64,000 bases of DNA from Loxodes magnus. Taxonomy: Eukaryota > Ciliophora > Karyorelictea > Loxodida > Loxodidae. Positions 36,416 through 48,607 of the stretch are shown in pieces. The translations under genes were made by a program, and so were the position numbers. Location: assembly GCA_946699065.1 (NCBI GenBank), contig CAMPDV010001789.1, positions 1 to 64,000 on the forward strand. The letters are read 5' to 3'. Each line of letters starts with the position of its first letter. Position 1 is the stretch's first letter. The notes under the pieces are model-generated. The model saw only the letters and a program-made list of their open reading frames with translations. It did not search any database and was not told where the DNA came from.

Positions 36416-36910
36416 ATGAATTATTTAAAATCCACATAATTAAGAAGCTAGTTATAAGATACTAATCCATATTCTTTTTTACCAAAATTAAAAGAACAAT
36501 TAAGCTAAGACAAGCAATCTATACTTATAAAATTACCTTTTCTTCTTTAGGAATTGTAATAGATCTAAAGAACTCTATCATATTACTTTGATAACTCTAA
36601 TATAAAAGTTACTTTATCATACTCTTATTGATATCTTATGTATTCTTCTAGTTTAATAGGAATATAAGATATATTAGTACTCTAAGATTTACTCATTATA
36701 ATTATACTCTCATACTAACTATCAAATCTTTATTATAAACTTAGTCAGTTATATTCGAGAAGGTAGAAATACCTTAACAAATATCTTCATTATTTTAACT
36801 TGTATTAACTAAGAAGCTATATGAGATTGCTTTTATCATTTAAAGTAGGAATATAGATTGAAAAATGTATATAATTAAATAAAGAGTATAAAGCTTTAAA
36901 TATAATATAA
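36416..36910 (+). pseudogene. truncated paralog of the gene at 44,629
   Basis: Residues 5 to the end match the C-terminal half of the 44,629-45,795 gene almost perfectly (KSTQLRSQLQDTNPYSFLPK onward). Differences are few, and the sequence to its left resembles the upstream flank of that gene, so an internal deletion has joined an upstream ATG to the C-terminal half in frame. At the position of the other copy's terminal TGA this copy has TAA. It may be a remnant or a short expressed protein. Confidence 0.6.
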
Positions 36911-36924
36911 AAAGTTATAACTAA

Positions 36925-37175
36925 TTCAAATCTTTCCTTTGTATACTTTCATTAGAAAATCCCACGAAAAGGTATCTGTTGTTTTCAAAATTGTACTATC
37001 GAACTAAAGCAAAATATTAGACTCTTTATTTGTATATTTCACAAGATAAACTGTTAATTATAAAATTTAATGCTATTTTTTCTAGATTTTTATAGAGTGC
37101 AAGATTAAAACTTTCAGAGTGAACACTATCATTATGACTTCAAGTTGCATGATTTCCTAGATTTCTAGCATTTTT
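36925..37175 (-). pseudogene. C-terminal fragment of a LamG-GT13 gene
   Basis: The first ~250 bp match the 3' end of the glycosyltransferase at 45,811-48,285 at high identity (the stretch from the last Tyr-Lys segment back to the RGKH region), then similarity stops abruptly. Together with the adjacent truncated plus-strand paralog, it is the remnant of a duplicated convergent gene pair. Confidence 0.7.
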
Positions 37176-37890
37176 AATAATTGGCACTACTACTGTTGCC
37201 TGTATTGTTTGTGCAATACTAAGTTTACATTAAAGCAATTTTAACAATTTAAAAGTTATTAACTATAAATACTTATTATATAAAGCATCAAAGGAGCTTA
37301 ATTATTTATTTTAAAGGTTTAAAGCTTCTTTATATAAATAAAATTAATGAAATAAAGCTCAAAATCCATCTACTTTTATTTTTTCTTCTAATTTTACCTG
37401 AATAATAGTTATTAATAAAAGTAAGCTTACAATTAATTAAAGGCTATTAGGTTATTATTTAAATATCTTAGAGTTAGAATAGTAAATGCTTCTAATTCAT
37501 TTTATAAGCCCAGCTATTTCCAAAACCTCCTATTTCTTAAGAACTTTGCTTACTAGATTAGGTACTTAGTCTATTTATTTGATATATAGCTATTTTAATT
37601 AAAGCCAAACTGATATATTAAGGATTTTAAACTACTTTAAGTTTGAGACTTCAAATTACTTAGTAGTAAAAATGGTATAAAGAGTATAATGATAAAATAT
37701 ATCTTTAAGAATAAGAAAGAAATAAAATAGCTATAATAGATTTAAATTTTTAGGTATTAGATGCTTAATAAAATAGATAAAACAGTCCAAACATAAGATT
37801 TTGCTATACTTTAAATAAACTTAACAAGTGATTTAGTTATATGATGCTAAAAGTTATAAAATAATATTATAATGTTAAATAGTTAATTGC
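37176..37890. other. AT-rich spacer
   Basis: No supported gene between the glycosyltransferase fragment and the next copy. Confidence 0.35.
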
Positions 37891-40800
37891 TCAAATAGAC
37901 CCTTTATAAACTTTCATTAGATAATCCCAAGAAAAGGTTTATTATTTTTTATAAGTAGTACTGTTGTAAAGAATTATCTAGGGCTAGATATCTTTATAGT
38001 TCACTGGAAAGTTTATTAACTTTAAGTTTTTTGTTGTTTGCTCAAGTTTTTGCATTCTCACAGAGCTAAAAACTTTAGAATGAATACTTTCATTGTGACT
38101 TCATATAATATGCTTTCCTCTTGGAATCACTGGGCTTACAAAAGTTTTTCTCAAATTCTAGTTAAAATGTCGAAATGCTCTTAGAGGTCAATCACAACCG
38201 TTGAATATACTTTTTAGTTCCTTTCAAATGTAATTTGGAAGTATAAAATTTCAATGCCACATAGGTTTATCGAATCACATTTGATGCAAAGTTTAAATTT
38301 TAGTCAAATTTTTAGCATAACTTGTTATTGATGCTGCAGCTATTCTCTTTCCAAATTTATTATTATGTATAAACTCTCTATTTATTCACTTACTATACTC
38401 GAAAAAATCTACTGACTAATAAACATCATCTTCACATCATAAAATTGACTTAGCTTTTAAATGTTCAAATGTAAGGTTGAATAAGAAAAAAGCATTTGAG
38501 GCACATTGAAACTCTCCGTCTTTATTCTAGCTTTTAAACTCCTAAGGAGTTTCAGTTTTAGGATGTTTTACATGAATAATATTTAAAATTCCTCTGTTCT
38601 TGAAATCATTTATAACGTCTACAACTTATGAAGAATTACCATCTTAAGAAATTATTATAATGGTCTAGTTTATTCCATCTGCTCTTTCTATATGTGATAA
38701 AGTTTCATTTAAAATATCATGTTTCTTATAAGCAGGCATTACTATTGGATAAAGTTCTTCCACATTAAGTTTAAATCTTTTTATAAAGGCATCATATTCT
38801 TTTTTGATTTATTCATAAATATCAGGATATCATTAATTAAAAGTATAAATTGGACATACTCTTCCATCTCAAACCATTTAAAGGAAGTTAGATTTAACTA
38901 TCTATCCGTAATGATATCTACCGATTTTATATACATCTTAAAGATAAAAATTCTAATCTTATTTTATTGGTAGAAATGTATAATATATACCTTTTATACT
39001 CAATTTTTTTCTAAATTAATTTATTGAATTTAAGGAAGCAGTTTCATGATTAAGTGCTAAGATTTTATATTAAGTAGAAAAATATAAGCTTTTAAACTCT
39101 AAAGGATTAAGATTTCCTACTATTTCATTGTTTCCTACTTCTGGATGATATTTCTTTACTACCTAAGCTCCTATTCTAAATCTTATAGCTGTTTACATTA
39201 GTCTATAATAATCCTAATCCTCTATTTTAATCAATTTATCATTTATTTTTATTTAAGCTTTTGGCTTTTTAGAGTTTTCTTATACATCAAAGAAAGAAGT
39301 TCCTAAAGCTGTTAACACTAACTAGATATTGTATCATTAATTTTGTTTTATTTCAATCTAAGTATCATAATAATTGCATCCTCTATCAGATCCAGTTTCA
39401 AGTGTAATAGTTCATTTTTGATTAGAATACACAAGATATAAGAAATAACCTCAGGTATAGCTAAAGGAATCACAGCCTTCCATTTTATTTCCTAGAATAG
39501 CAAAACGTTATTAATATTCTTTTTCAGTAGAGTTTTCTAAGCTTTAATTGGAAGACGATGATGTATTATTTTAAAAGATTAAGTCACTAAATTTAAACTT
39601 AACTCATACAGAAATATAGAGTTCAGGAAAGTCAAAGGAGCGAAAAGGTCCATGGATAATAAATTGTTAGTTTTTCTTTAAGCTTATTAAGAATTTATTT
39701 TAAGCAGCTATTCTATTTCTCTATTTTTAAAGGGGATTAAGTTTTTTATTTTTCTAATTTAAAGTTTTGCTTTAATTCTATCTAATTAAAACTTAAATTT
39801 AATTTTTCCCTTCTTATTTAACGATTTTCTAACTAATATCTTCAGTTTTATTTTACTTATTAGCTTAATATGTTTTATTTTTTTATTTATTTATTTTTAT
39901 TTTTCTTTAGTTTTGGATTTCTTAGTTAGTAATTTTCCTTTAATCAATTTATGATGTATTTTTATTAAATCCAAGACTATCATTTTTCCACTGATCAGCT
40001 CATATTTTGACTTTTTCTTTTTCTTTATTATATTCTTCCTCTGTATAAGCTACTTCTAATTCATTTTCTTTATTATCATCTTCCTCTGTATAAATTGTTT
40101 CTATTTAATTTTTTTTATTATCAACTTCCTTATTCTAAGCTGTTTCTAATCCACTTTCTTTACTATCATCTTCCTTCATCTAAGCTGTTTCTATTTAATT
40201 TTCTTTACTATCCTCTTCATTTGTCTAAGCTATTTCTAATCCACTTTCTTTATTACCCGCTTCCTTCATCTAAGCTGTTTCTATTTAATTTTCTTTACTA
40301 TCCTCTTCCTTCATCTAAGCTGTTTCTATTTAATTTTCTTTACTATCCTCTTCCTTCATCTAAGCTATTTCTAATCCACTTTCTTTATTACCCTCTTCCT
40401 TCATCTAAGCTGTTTCTATTTAATTTTCTTTACTACCCTCTTCCTTCATCTAAGCTGTTTCTATTTAATTTTCTTTACTATCCTCTTCCTTCATCTAAGC
40501 TGTTTCTATTTAATTTTCTTTACTATCATCTTCCTTCATCTAAGCTGTTTCTATTTAATTTTCTTTACTATCCTCTTCCTTCATCTAAGCTGTTTCTATT
40601 TAATTTTCTTTACTATCCTCTTCCTTCATCTAAGCTATTTCTAATCCACTTTCTTTATTACCCTCTTCCTTCATCTAAGCTGTTTCTATTTAATTTTCTT
40701 TACTACCCTCTTCCTTCATCTAAGCTGTTTCTATTTAATTTTCTTTACTATCCTCTTCCTTCATCTAAGCTGTTTCTATTTAATTTTCTTTACTATCATC

Positions 40801-41544
40801 TTCCTTCATCTAAGCTGTTTCTATTTAATTTTCTTTACTATCCTCTTCCTTCATCTAAGCTGTTTCTATTTAATTTTCTTTACTATCCTCTTCCTTCATC
40901 TAAGCTGTTTCTATTTAATTTTCTTTACTATCCTCTTCCTTCATCTAAGCTGTTTCTATTTAATTTTCTTTACTATCCTCTTCATTTGTCTAAGCTATTT
41001 CTAATCCACTTTCTTTATTACCCTCTTCCTTCATCTAAGCTGTTTCTATTTAATTTTCTTTACTATCCTCTTCCTTCATCTAAGCTGTTTCTATTTAATT
41101 TTCTTTACTATCCTCTTCCTTCATCTAAGCTGTTTCTATTTAATTTTCTTTACTATCCTCTTCCTTCATCTAAGCTGTTTCTATTTAATTTTCTTTACTA
41201 TCCTCTTCCTTCATCTAAGCTGTTTCTATTTAATTTTCTTTACTATCCTCTTCCTTCATCTAAGCTGTTTCTAATTTGCTATCTAAATAGTGTTATTGCT
41301 TTCCTTAATAATTATTTGATTAATTTACTTGTTCTTCATTCTATCAAGTTGGTTTAAATTATTGAGACATATTAAAGGCTGGTTACTTCTTCTCAATCTT
41401 CAATAAACTAACATTTGAGAAATATTTCTTGTAATAAACGAATTCTATTTTAATCTGGTATTAAAGCATTAGGATATAGAAGTAGACTACAAGAGTTATA
41501 GAGGTAATAGAAATAAAGAGTCTCAAAGCTTTTGAATTCTACAT
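37891..41544 (-). CDS. LamG-GT13 glycosyltransferase with 15-residue repeat stalk, 1217 residues
   Basis: A single frame from ATG at 41,544 (MQNSKALRLF, then a signal anchor ISITSITLVVYFYILML) to TGA at 37,891. After a Gln/Asn-rich stretch, residues of about 90-500 are some 26 tandem copies of the unit EDSKENQIETAQMKE, encoded by 45-bp repeats with a 270-bp (six-unit) higher-order duplication. A further Lys/Gln-rich stem follows, then the LamG-like domain from residue 631 and the GT13-like catalytic domain with CEDD (Glu1038 first). The repeat turns an ordinary stem into a long, acidic, probably glycosylated or helical stalk; no other copy has it. The frame joins stalk and enzyme without interruption, with TAA/TAG as Gln and TGA as Trp. 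The stop lies at the family-typical Tyr-Lys-Gly-Ser-Ile. Confidence 0.88.
40020..41270 (-). repeat. 45-bp tandem repeat array (stalk of the glycosyltransferase)
   Basis: About 26 units of 45 bp, near-identical in the middle and degenerate at both ends. Variant units (TTTCTAATCCACTTTCTTTA on the plus strand) recur 270 bp apart (around 40,370 and 40,640), and another variant pair is 765 bp apart. This shows block duplication by unequal exchange. It is a multiple of three, so copy number can change without breaking the frame. Confidence 0.95.
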
Positions 41545-42780
41545 GAATAATAAAAAATTAGATTTATAAAGCTTATTTAAATTCTAAGAAATTACACTAG
41601 TTATTAATTAAGCCTTTCTAATATCTAGTTTATTAAATCACTAGTTTACTACCACTTCTACCTTCTTTAGCAATTAACTTACACTTTTAAAAGTCTAATT
41701 TAAGAATCAACTAAGGCATAAGCTTAACTTAGTTTGGCTAAGAAACAATAACTTTAATTGCTAGTAGATTTAGCTTTTAATAGGTAAAATAATCTAATTT
41801 AAAAATAAATCTGCCATTTAGTAAGATTAATCCTTAGATTGGTGAGAGTTCTAACTATAAACAATTAATTACCAACTTACAACTAATTAATACAAGTCAA
41901 GAGATAAAACTACCTATTTATACTTGCAAATTAAGTACTTCGCTAAGCTATTTCTATATAGTAAAATAGATCTCTTAGCAATCAAAAATAGACGATTGAT
42001 ATGAAATAATTATTAATCTAAATCCTCTAATAGCATATCATATAATCATTCTTAAAAAGCATTATTGTAAGAATAATACTCCAATCATTATTTAAGATAA
42101 GCATATTGCTAATTATTATTATATCTTAGTTATTTTCTTTTAGATGACATAGATCACAATAGAGATTTACATTCCATGCTGATACTTTAGAATCAATTAA
42201 TAACTGATAAATAAGTATATCGATAATATCTAAATATTTCAATATAAATGTATTGCAGTAAAAACAACAAGATTATAATTAAGCTACATAGATATCTAAA
42301 AACAAAGCTTTATTATAAATCTTAGAGCAAGTTATCTTTCTCTCATGTCAAAGTGTTAATTTTACTACATTGCTAAGACAACTAAGAATTGATGTCAATC
42401 TAAATCTCTTTTTTAGCATAGCTTTATACAAAATGATATGTCAAATTATGGTTGAAAAGCATTTAAAAATAATAAATATAGTGTATCTTATATGCTTTCA
42501 TTCATTCAATCAAGCATATTAAGATTAAAATAAGCTATATCTTAAAGTAGCAAAGTAATTTCTTAATAAATAGTTGTTACAAGCCTTATAGGAGTTCTAC
42601 AGTAACTCAATTTATATTCTAAGTAACTAAACATTAAAATGTATTGATGATTATCGTTAAAGCTTTCTTCTTTATATATCTATAAATTGGTTAAAGTAAA
42701 ATATAAAAATAATTAGATTTAATTATTTATCATACCTGCTAGTACATATACCAAAGGTATATAATTAAAGTTATACTAAA
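41545..42780. other. AT-rich region without a supported gene
   Basis: Nothing recognised; it contains the presumed upstream region of the stalked glycosyltransferase. Confidence 0.3.
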
Positions 42781-43008
42781 TTATTATAATTTAATTAATA
42801 TTTCTTGTTATTTCTGTAAAAATCAGTGAAACAGAAAGTTCTATCATAAAATTTTTATAGGTTAAATACGTAATTGAAGGTATTGGATTATGAAGTTTAT
42901 GAGAAAGGAGAGTTTTTTTTGTTATAATGAAATCAGGAAACAAACTTAAAGAGCTATTGTAGTAGTTAATTAGATTAATAAAATAAAGCATCTAAGCAAA
43001 TAGAAAAT

Positions 43009-43479
43009 ATGGGTAAACGATCTTCGACTATAATCAGCAACAGAGAAATTATTTATGAGAAAGGATTAAAAGAAATAGTTAGATACTTAAATTAAGTAGC
43101 AAAATATCTTTCTGAAGTATTTCAATTTGATCCAGGTAGAAAGATAGTATAATAAAACTTAATTGTAGTAAATTATGAAAATGAGGAAAACAAGTCGGTA
43201 TTAGATATTAATTCGAATGAGAAAATCAATAAAGAAAATGAAATTCTTCTTAAGATTATAAAGATTTTACTCATTTACAGCTTATTTATAAAATGTATTC
43301 TTAAATTTTTCCATCAGAGTTAAATTTAAAGTTATATATCAAACTATTTTTTATATACACATTTAAATAGATAATTAGAAACAAAGGATACACTACTTCA
43401 AATAAGAAAATCTCAAATATAAAGGGATTTTTTAAAATTGTTATTAGAGATGTTATCTTTAATCCCTCTTAGTATATGA
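43009..43479 (+). CDS. small membrane protein, paralog of the gene at 7,896
   Basis: 156 residues from ATG (MGKRSSTIISNREIIYEKGL) to TGA at 43,477. The central block NLIVVNYENEENKSVLDINS matches the minus-strand gene at 7,896-8,216. Here it is followed by a hydrophobic segment (IIKILLIYSLFIKCIL), possibly one membrane span, and a coil. A protein-like stretch in another frame just upstream (about 42,900-43,000, KSGNKLKELLQQLIRLIKQ) may be a preceding exon. Function unknown. Confidence 0.5.
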
Positions 43480-43775
43480 TAGAGTTTATAATTTCGGAAG
43501 AAAAGATTAATAATAGCAATGAACACTAGAATAAAAGTAACAAACTTAAATAGTTAATATAGTATATTACTCAATTTATATAGGACTATTTTCAATAAAC
43601 GTAAATAAATAAATTTGCTATAAGAGATACTATTATTATCTAGGCTTTTAATCTATTTAGCTTAGTTATTTCATAGGTATTTTTATTAATCAAACTTTCA
43701 ATATTATCATAGCTATTTAAATCCTTATTCCCTATGCAATACTTTATTATCCTTAATATAAGCTATATAAAAATT

Positions 43776-43943
43776 GGAGATCGACTGGAAATTGACTGTT
43801 GATTTCGATAGTTGCATTCTAGCAAGCAGAGATACGCGGTTAATACTGAACACCAACACTGTTTAATGGCTCTCAACTTTGAGGGCCAAATCATTTCATT
43901 CTGATCTCACCCTTTCTATGCTTTCTCGAGGAAAGGTAAGTAT
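43776..43943 (-). ncRNA. U1 snRNA candidate
   Basis: A GC-rich island of snRNA size. Read on the minus strand it begins ATACTTACCT, identical to the 5' end of U1 that pairs with 5' splice sites. Some 40 nt later GATCA-GAA resembles the loop that binds U1-70K (GATCANGAAG). A strong hairpin GGCCCTCA-AAGT-TGAGAGCC follows. An AATTTTTAT stretch near 43,770 could be an Sm site, though it lies later than in animal U1 and I see no clear final stem-loop. An unrelated structured RNA is possible. Confidence 0.35.
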
Positions 43944-44628
43944 TATATAGATGATATCATAGAGAAGCAAGAAATTGAACCTTATGTGGTTCGATAAAGC
44001 CGAAAGACGAATCTATCTTATCTTATCTTAATTTAATCTTAATTATAAGCTATAAGCTGGTATTTAGTATTATATTAATAAATTATCTTTTCTTTGCTTA
44101 AGTTATCAAATTAACTTAAATTAGATTAAGAAAATGAAATCTATTAATTTTTACTCTATCTGCAAGACTAAAGCTTTATATAAGAATAATGAGTAAATCT
44201 AAATAAAAAAGTAAGCACTTATTTAATAAAGGACTTTCAGAAATATCCTAAAATATATCATTAGAGTATGATTTTTAAATAGATTGATAGTAAATATGAG
44301 AATTGCTCTCTACTCTAGCTAGTTTACTGTAACTAAGCATATATTAATAAGATATATTACATATTTGCCTTTAAAATAACATATTGCTTTTAGAGCATAG
44401 AGAAGAAATTATGCTAAGAAATAAAGTATTAACTAGCATATGAACATAAAGTAGTATAGTACTCATAACTGATTATATATTAGCTTGTAGCTATATAAAA
44501 GAAGGCTTTTATATAGTTGTATTAATTATTAACAAATACTCTTTATATCTACTTTAAAAGGCTATTACTTGATGGTAGAATATTTTAAGAGTTTAAAATT
44601 ATTAAAGTCTAAGAATAATAAAAGTTAA
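43944..44628. other. AT-rich spacer with a GC-richer left edge
   Basis: The first ~60 bp are still GC-rich (GAACC...GGTTC hairpin at 43,978-43,993) and could belong to the RNA candidate's promoter or to a second RNA. The rest is ordinary AT-rich spacer. Part of it (about 44,370-44,520) is similar to 36,250-36,420. Confidence 0.35.
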
Positions 44629-45795
44629 ATGGAAGATGGAGGGAGAAGGTAGAGATAGATTGTTTAAAGTTTCGTTAATAAAAAATAATGATTATATTAT
44701 AGATTAAAGCTAAAGGAAATTATCTTAAATCTAGTTCTTAAGTTATTCAATTATTTAAATTGAACATCTATTATTAGCTTCTTAGATAAGCTAGAGGCTT
44801 TTAGCTTTTAATATAAAATTTAAATGTAATAAAGTAAATAAAGGCTGTAGAACTAAATTATTTTCTACCAAGATTTAAAGGGTACTTGTTAAAATATTGC
44901 AAAACTTTTTCCGTGAAAAGCTAGTCTTTTGATTTCTTTTTATGAGCAATGCTAAATAAATTTTCTTATATATTTAAGATTATTAATCAAAAATGTTCTA
45001 TAAAAACAAATAATTTTCTACTCTAATCAGCATCAACTAATATCTTTAGAATTGGTTTAGCTAGCTTTATGCAAATCTTTATCATTAACTTAACCTTAGA
45101 CTTTATTATTTTCACATTGCCTTAAATTTCATTCTTCATATTAAAGTGAATTTATGGCCATACTCATAGATTAATTTCTAAGAAGATATATTCATAAGCA
45201 AATTTTTAGTCTAAATAGTATAAATAACTTAGGAATAGATAAGGAGAAAAGAATGAGAAATTATTTAAACTATATGATTGAACAAAACCAATAAAATACA
45301 TATTCATAAGTAAAATCCACATAATTAAGAAGCTAGTTATAAGATACTAATCCATATTCTTTTTTACCAAAAGTAAAAGAATAAATAAGCTAAGATAAGC
45401 ATTCTATACTTATAAAATTACCTTTTCTTCTTTAGGAATTGTAATAGATCTAAAGAACTCTATCATATTACTTTGATAACTCTAATATAAAAGTTACTTT
45501 ATCATACTCTTATTGATATCTTATGTATTCTTCTAGTTTAATAGGAATATAAGATATATTAGTACTCTAAGATTTACTCATTATAATTATACTCTCATAC
45601 TAACTATCAAATCTTTATTATAAACTTAGTTAGTTATAATCAAGAAGGTAGAAATACCTTAACAAATATTTTCATTATTATAACTTGTATTAACTAAGAA
45701 GTTATATGAGTTAGCTTTTATCATTTAAAGTATGAATATAGATTGAAAAATGTATATAATTAAATAAAGAGTATAAAGCTTTAAATATAATATGA
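44629..45795 (+). CDS. protein of unknown function converging on a glycosyltransferase
   Basis: 388 residues in one frame from ATG (MEDGGRRQRQIVQSFVNKKQ) to TGA 45793-45795. Predominantly helical and Leu/Gln-rich, with segments such as FPWKASLLISFYEQCQINF and QELQQIQRTLSYYFDNSN, and a hydrophobic stretch DILVLQDLLIIIIL near the C-terminus. The C-terminal half is duplicated at 36,416-36,910. Most of the visible differences there are conservative in the protein, which supports real coding. The stop lies only 15 bp from the stop of the minus-strand glycosyltransferase at 45,811, so 3' UTRs must be very short or overlap. Confidence 0.6.
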
Positions 45796-45810
45796 AAAGT
45801 TATAATTAAT

Positions 45811-48285
45811 TCAAATCTTTCCTTTGTATACTTTCATCAGAAAATCCCACGAAAAGGTATCTGTTGTTTTCAAAATTGTACTATCGAACTAAAGCAAAAT
45901 CTCAGGTCTCTAATCTGTGTAATTCACTTGGAAATCTATTAATTATAAAGTTTTAGTAATTTTTTCTAGGTTTTTATAGAGTGCAAGATTAAAACTTTTA
46001 GAGTGAACACTATCATTATGACTTCAAGTTATATGCTTTCCTCTAGGAATCGCAGGACTTATAAAAGTTTTCCTTAAATTTATATTGAAATGCCAAAACG
46101 CTCTGAGAATTCAATCACAAGGAACAAATACACTCTTTAGTTCCCTCCAAATATAATTTGGAACTATAAAATTTCAGTGCCATTTTGGTCTATCAAATCA
46201 TACTTAATGCAAAGATTAATTGTTTGTAACATTTCTAGCATAGTTTGTTATTGACACTGCACCAATTCTTTTCCCATACTTATCATTATGAATAAACTCT
46301 CTATTTATTCACTTACTATACTCGAAAAAATCAACGGACTAATAAACATCATCTTCACATCATAAAACTGATTTTGCTTTTAGATGTTCGAAAGTAAGAT
46401 TGAGCAAGAAAAAAGCATTTTAAGCACAGTAAAACTCTCCATCTCTATTCCAATTTACAAATTTTTTATAATAAGTTTAAATATCTAAAGGAATCTCCGT
46501 TCTAGGATGCATTACATGAATAATATTTAAAATTCCTCTATTTTTAAACTAATTTATGATATTTGAGACCTATGGTGAGTTTCCATCTTAAGATATTATT
46601 ATAATGGTCTATTTTATTCCATCTGCTCTCTCCATATGCTATAAAGTTTCTCTTAAAATCCTATGTCTTTTATAAGCAGGTATAACTACTGGATAGAGTT
46701 CTTCCACATTAAGTTTAAATCTCTCTATAAATGCTTCATATTCTTTTTTCACTTATTCATAAATTTCTGGATATCATTAATTAAAAGTATAAGGCAAACA
46801 TTCTCTTCTATCTCAAACCATTTAAAGAAAGTTAGATTAAGCAACTTATCCGTAATGATATTTTCCTATTCTATACACATCTCTAAGAAAAAATCTCTAA
46901 TTTTCTTTGCTGGGTAAAAATGCGTAATATTTTCCTTTTACTGGCTATTTTTTGTAAAATTCATGAATAGAATTTAATTAAGCTGTTTCTTAGTTAAAAC
47001 CTTAGTTTAATAGATTATACTAGGTAGAAAAAAAGAAATTCCTAAACTCTAAAGGATTAAGATTTCCTACTATTTCATTGTTTCCTACTTCTGGATGATA
47101 TTTCTTTACTACCTAAGCTCCTATTCTGAATCTTATAGCTGTTTACATTAGTCTATAATAATCCTAATCCTCTATTTTAATCAATTTATCATTTATTTTT
47201 ATTTAAGCTTTTGGCTTTTTAGAGTTTTCTTATACATCAAAGAAAGAAGTTCCTAAAGCTGTTAACACTAACTAGATATTGTATCATTAATTTTGTTTTA
47301 TTTCAATCTAAGTATCATAATAATTGCATCCTCTATCAGATCCAGTTTCAAGTGTAATAGTTCATTTTTGATTAGAATACACAAGATATAGGAAATAACC
47401 TCAGGTATAGCTAAAGGAATCACAGCCTTCCATTTTATTTCCTAGAATAGCAAAACGTTATTAATATTCTTTTTCAGTAGAGTTTTCTAAGCTTTAATTG
47501 AAAGACAAAGGTATATTATTTTAAAAGTTTAAGTCACTAAATTTAAACTTAACTCATACAGAAATATAGAGTTCAGGGAAGTCAAAGGAGCGAAAAGGTC
47601 CATGGATAATGAACTACTAATCCTTTTTCAAACTTATAAGGAAATCAGTTTAAGAAGGAATTTTTTTCTTGTATATATGCTTATTATTGGACTGCTATTC
47701 TTTTTAAAGCTTAATTTTCTTCTAATTATTATTTTTAACTGCTTAAGTGTATCCTTTGATACTAATATTTGTTGACTAAAGAGAACTTTGATTATTTATT
47801 TTTTTATCTTAAGGAGTATTATTTAACCTCTGCTATTAATCACCAACTTAAATATTTAGGTACCCTAAGCTTTTATTATACTACTTAAGATTTCCTTCTT
47901 CTTTTTTCATATTAAAATCTTAACTACTATAGCTCTACTAAGAGGCAGGTTTTTCTTTAGTTTTCTTTTTAATGAAAAATTTATTTCTCTCATACTAAAA
48001 TATCTTCGTTCCGTTCTATTTTAATCCTTCTTATTCAGTGCTAACCTACTAAGCTTATACCATTCTATCTAGATTGCTACTTGCCTAGGTTATATTTCTC
48101 TGCTGTTTTGATATATTTAAAACTTTTTGAATTTTCTCTATTTGAGGAACAGCCTTCTAGTTCTAATCGTTCTTTTCAATGAAAAGTATCTGTATTTGAA
48201 ACTAAGAGACTATGATATAGAGGTAAGCCAGTATTGAAAGACAGCTTAGAGCAGCAAAGAGTTAGAGGAGCTTAGAGGTTTGCAT
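45811..48285 (-). CDS. LamG-GT13 glycosyltransferase, 824 residues
   Basis: Intact frame from ATG at 48,285 (MQTSKLLQLFAALSCLSILA, signal anchor) to TGA at 45,811 (after Tyr-Lys-Gly-Lys-Ile). The stem is Gln/Asn/Lys-rich. The LamG-like domain runs from residue 228 (HGPFRSFDFPELYISVWVKF) to about 395, with LETGSDRGC and FRIGA blocks and NLNPLEF. The GT13-like catalytic part has VVIPAYKR, IIIISQDGNSP, LWCEDD (Glu644-Asp646), PCDWILRAFWHFN and IPRGKHI, parts of it corresponding to the metal site and acceptor loop of MGAT1/POMGnT1. The predicted location is the Golgi, lumen-facing. About 500 bp of the LamG-coding part is nearly identical to the neighbouring copies at 39.1-39.6 kb and 56.0-56.5 kb, while the catalytic parts differ more. 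Confidence 0.9.
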
Positions 48286-48310
48286 TATTAAAAACTCCTT
48301 TAATTAAAAA

Positions 48311-48607
48311 AAGCGAAGCTAAAGTAAATAGATCTATAGATTAGTTAAGAGATAAAGACTTTTAAATACAGAAGGCTAAGCAATACTCAAGGAAGTATCT
48401 TTAGCTATATTAAAGAGATGGAAGCATTAACAAAGAATTAAAGCTTCAAAGAGAGGGGCTTTTAAAAAGCGAATATAGTTAAAGCAAGATAAAAAGATAA
48501 ATTTGATTATGAAGTTTGCAGTAGCTAAGTTAAAGGTTGAGGAGTTATATATAAAAAGAGTATCAAGTAGATAAAGCAAGTCAATCAGATATGAAAAAAG
48601 AATTTGA
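48311..48607 (+). CDS. possible very basic protein, divergent from the glycosyltransferase
   Basis: The frame reads YRLVKRQRLLNTEGQAILKE, then RIKASKRGAFKKRIQL and FAVAKLKVEELYIKRVSSRQ, to TGA at 48,605. It is Lys/Arg-rich with balanced composition. No ATG lies between it and the divergent glycosyltransferase start 26 bp away, so its start, or its reality, is uncertain. Confidence 0.35.

Noticed and set aside
40095-41357. A long open frame on the plus strand encoding a Leu/Pro/Tyr repeat protein
   Set aside because: It is the antisense of the 45-bp array. The minus-strand frame joins a signal anchor, an acidic repeat and a recognisable enzyme without interruption, so the plus frame is open only because the repeat has no stop in any frame.
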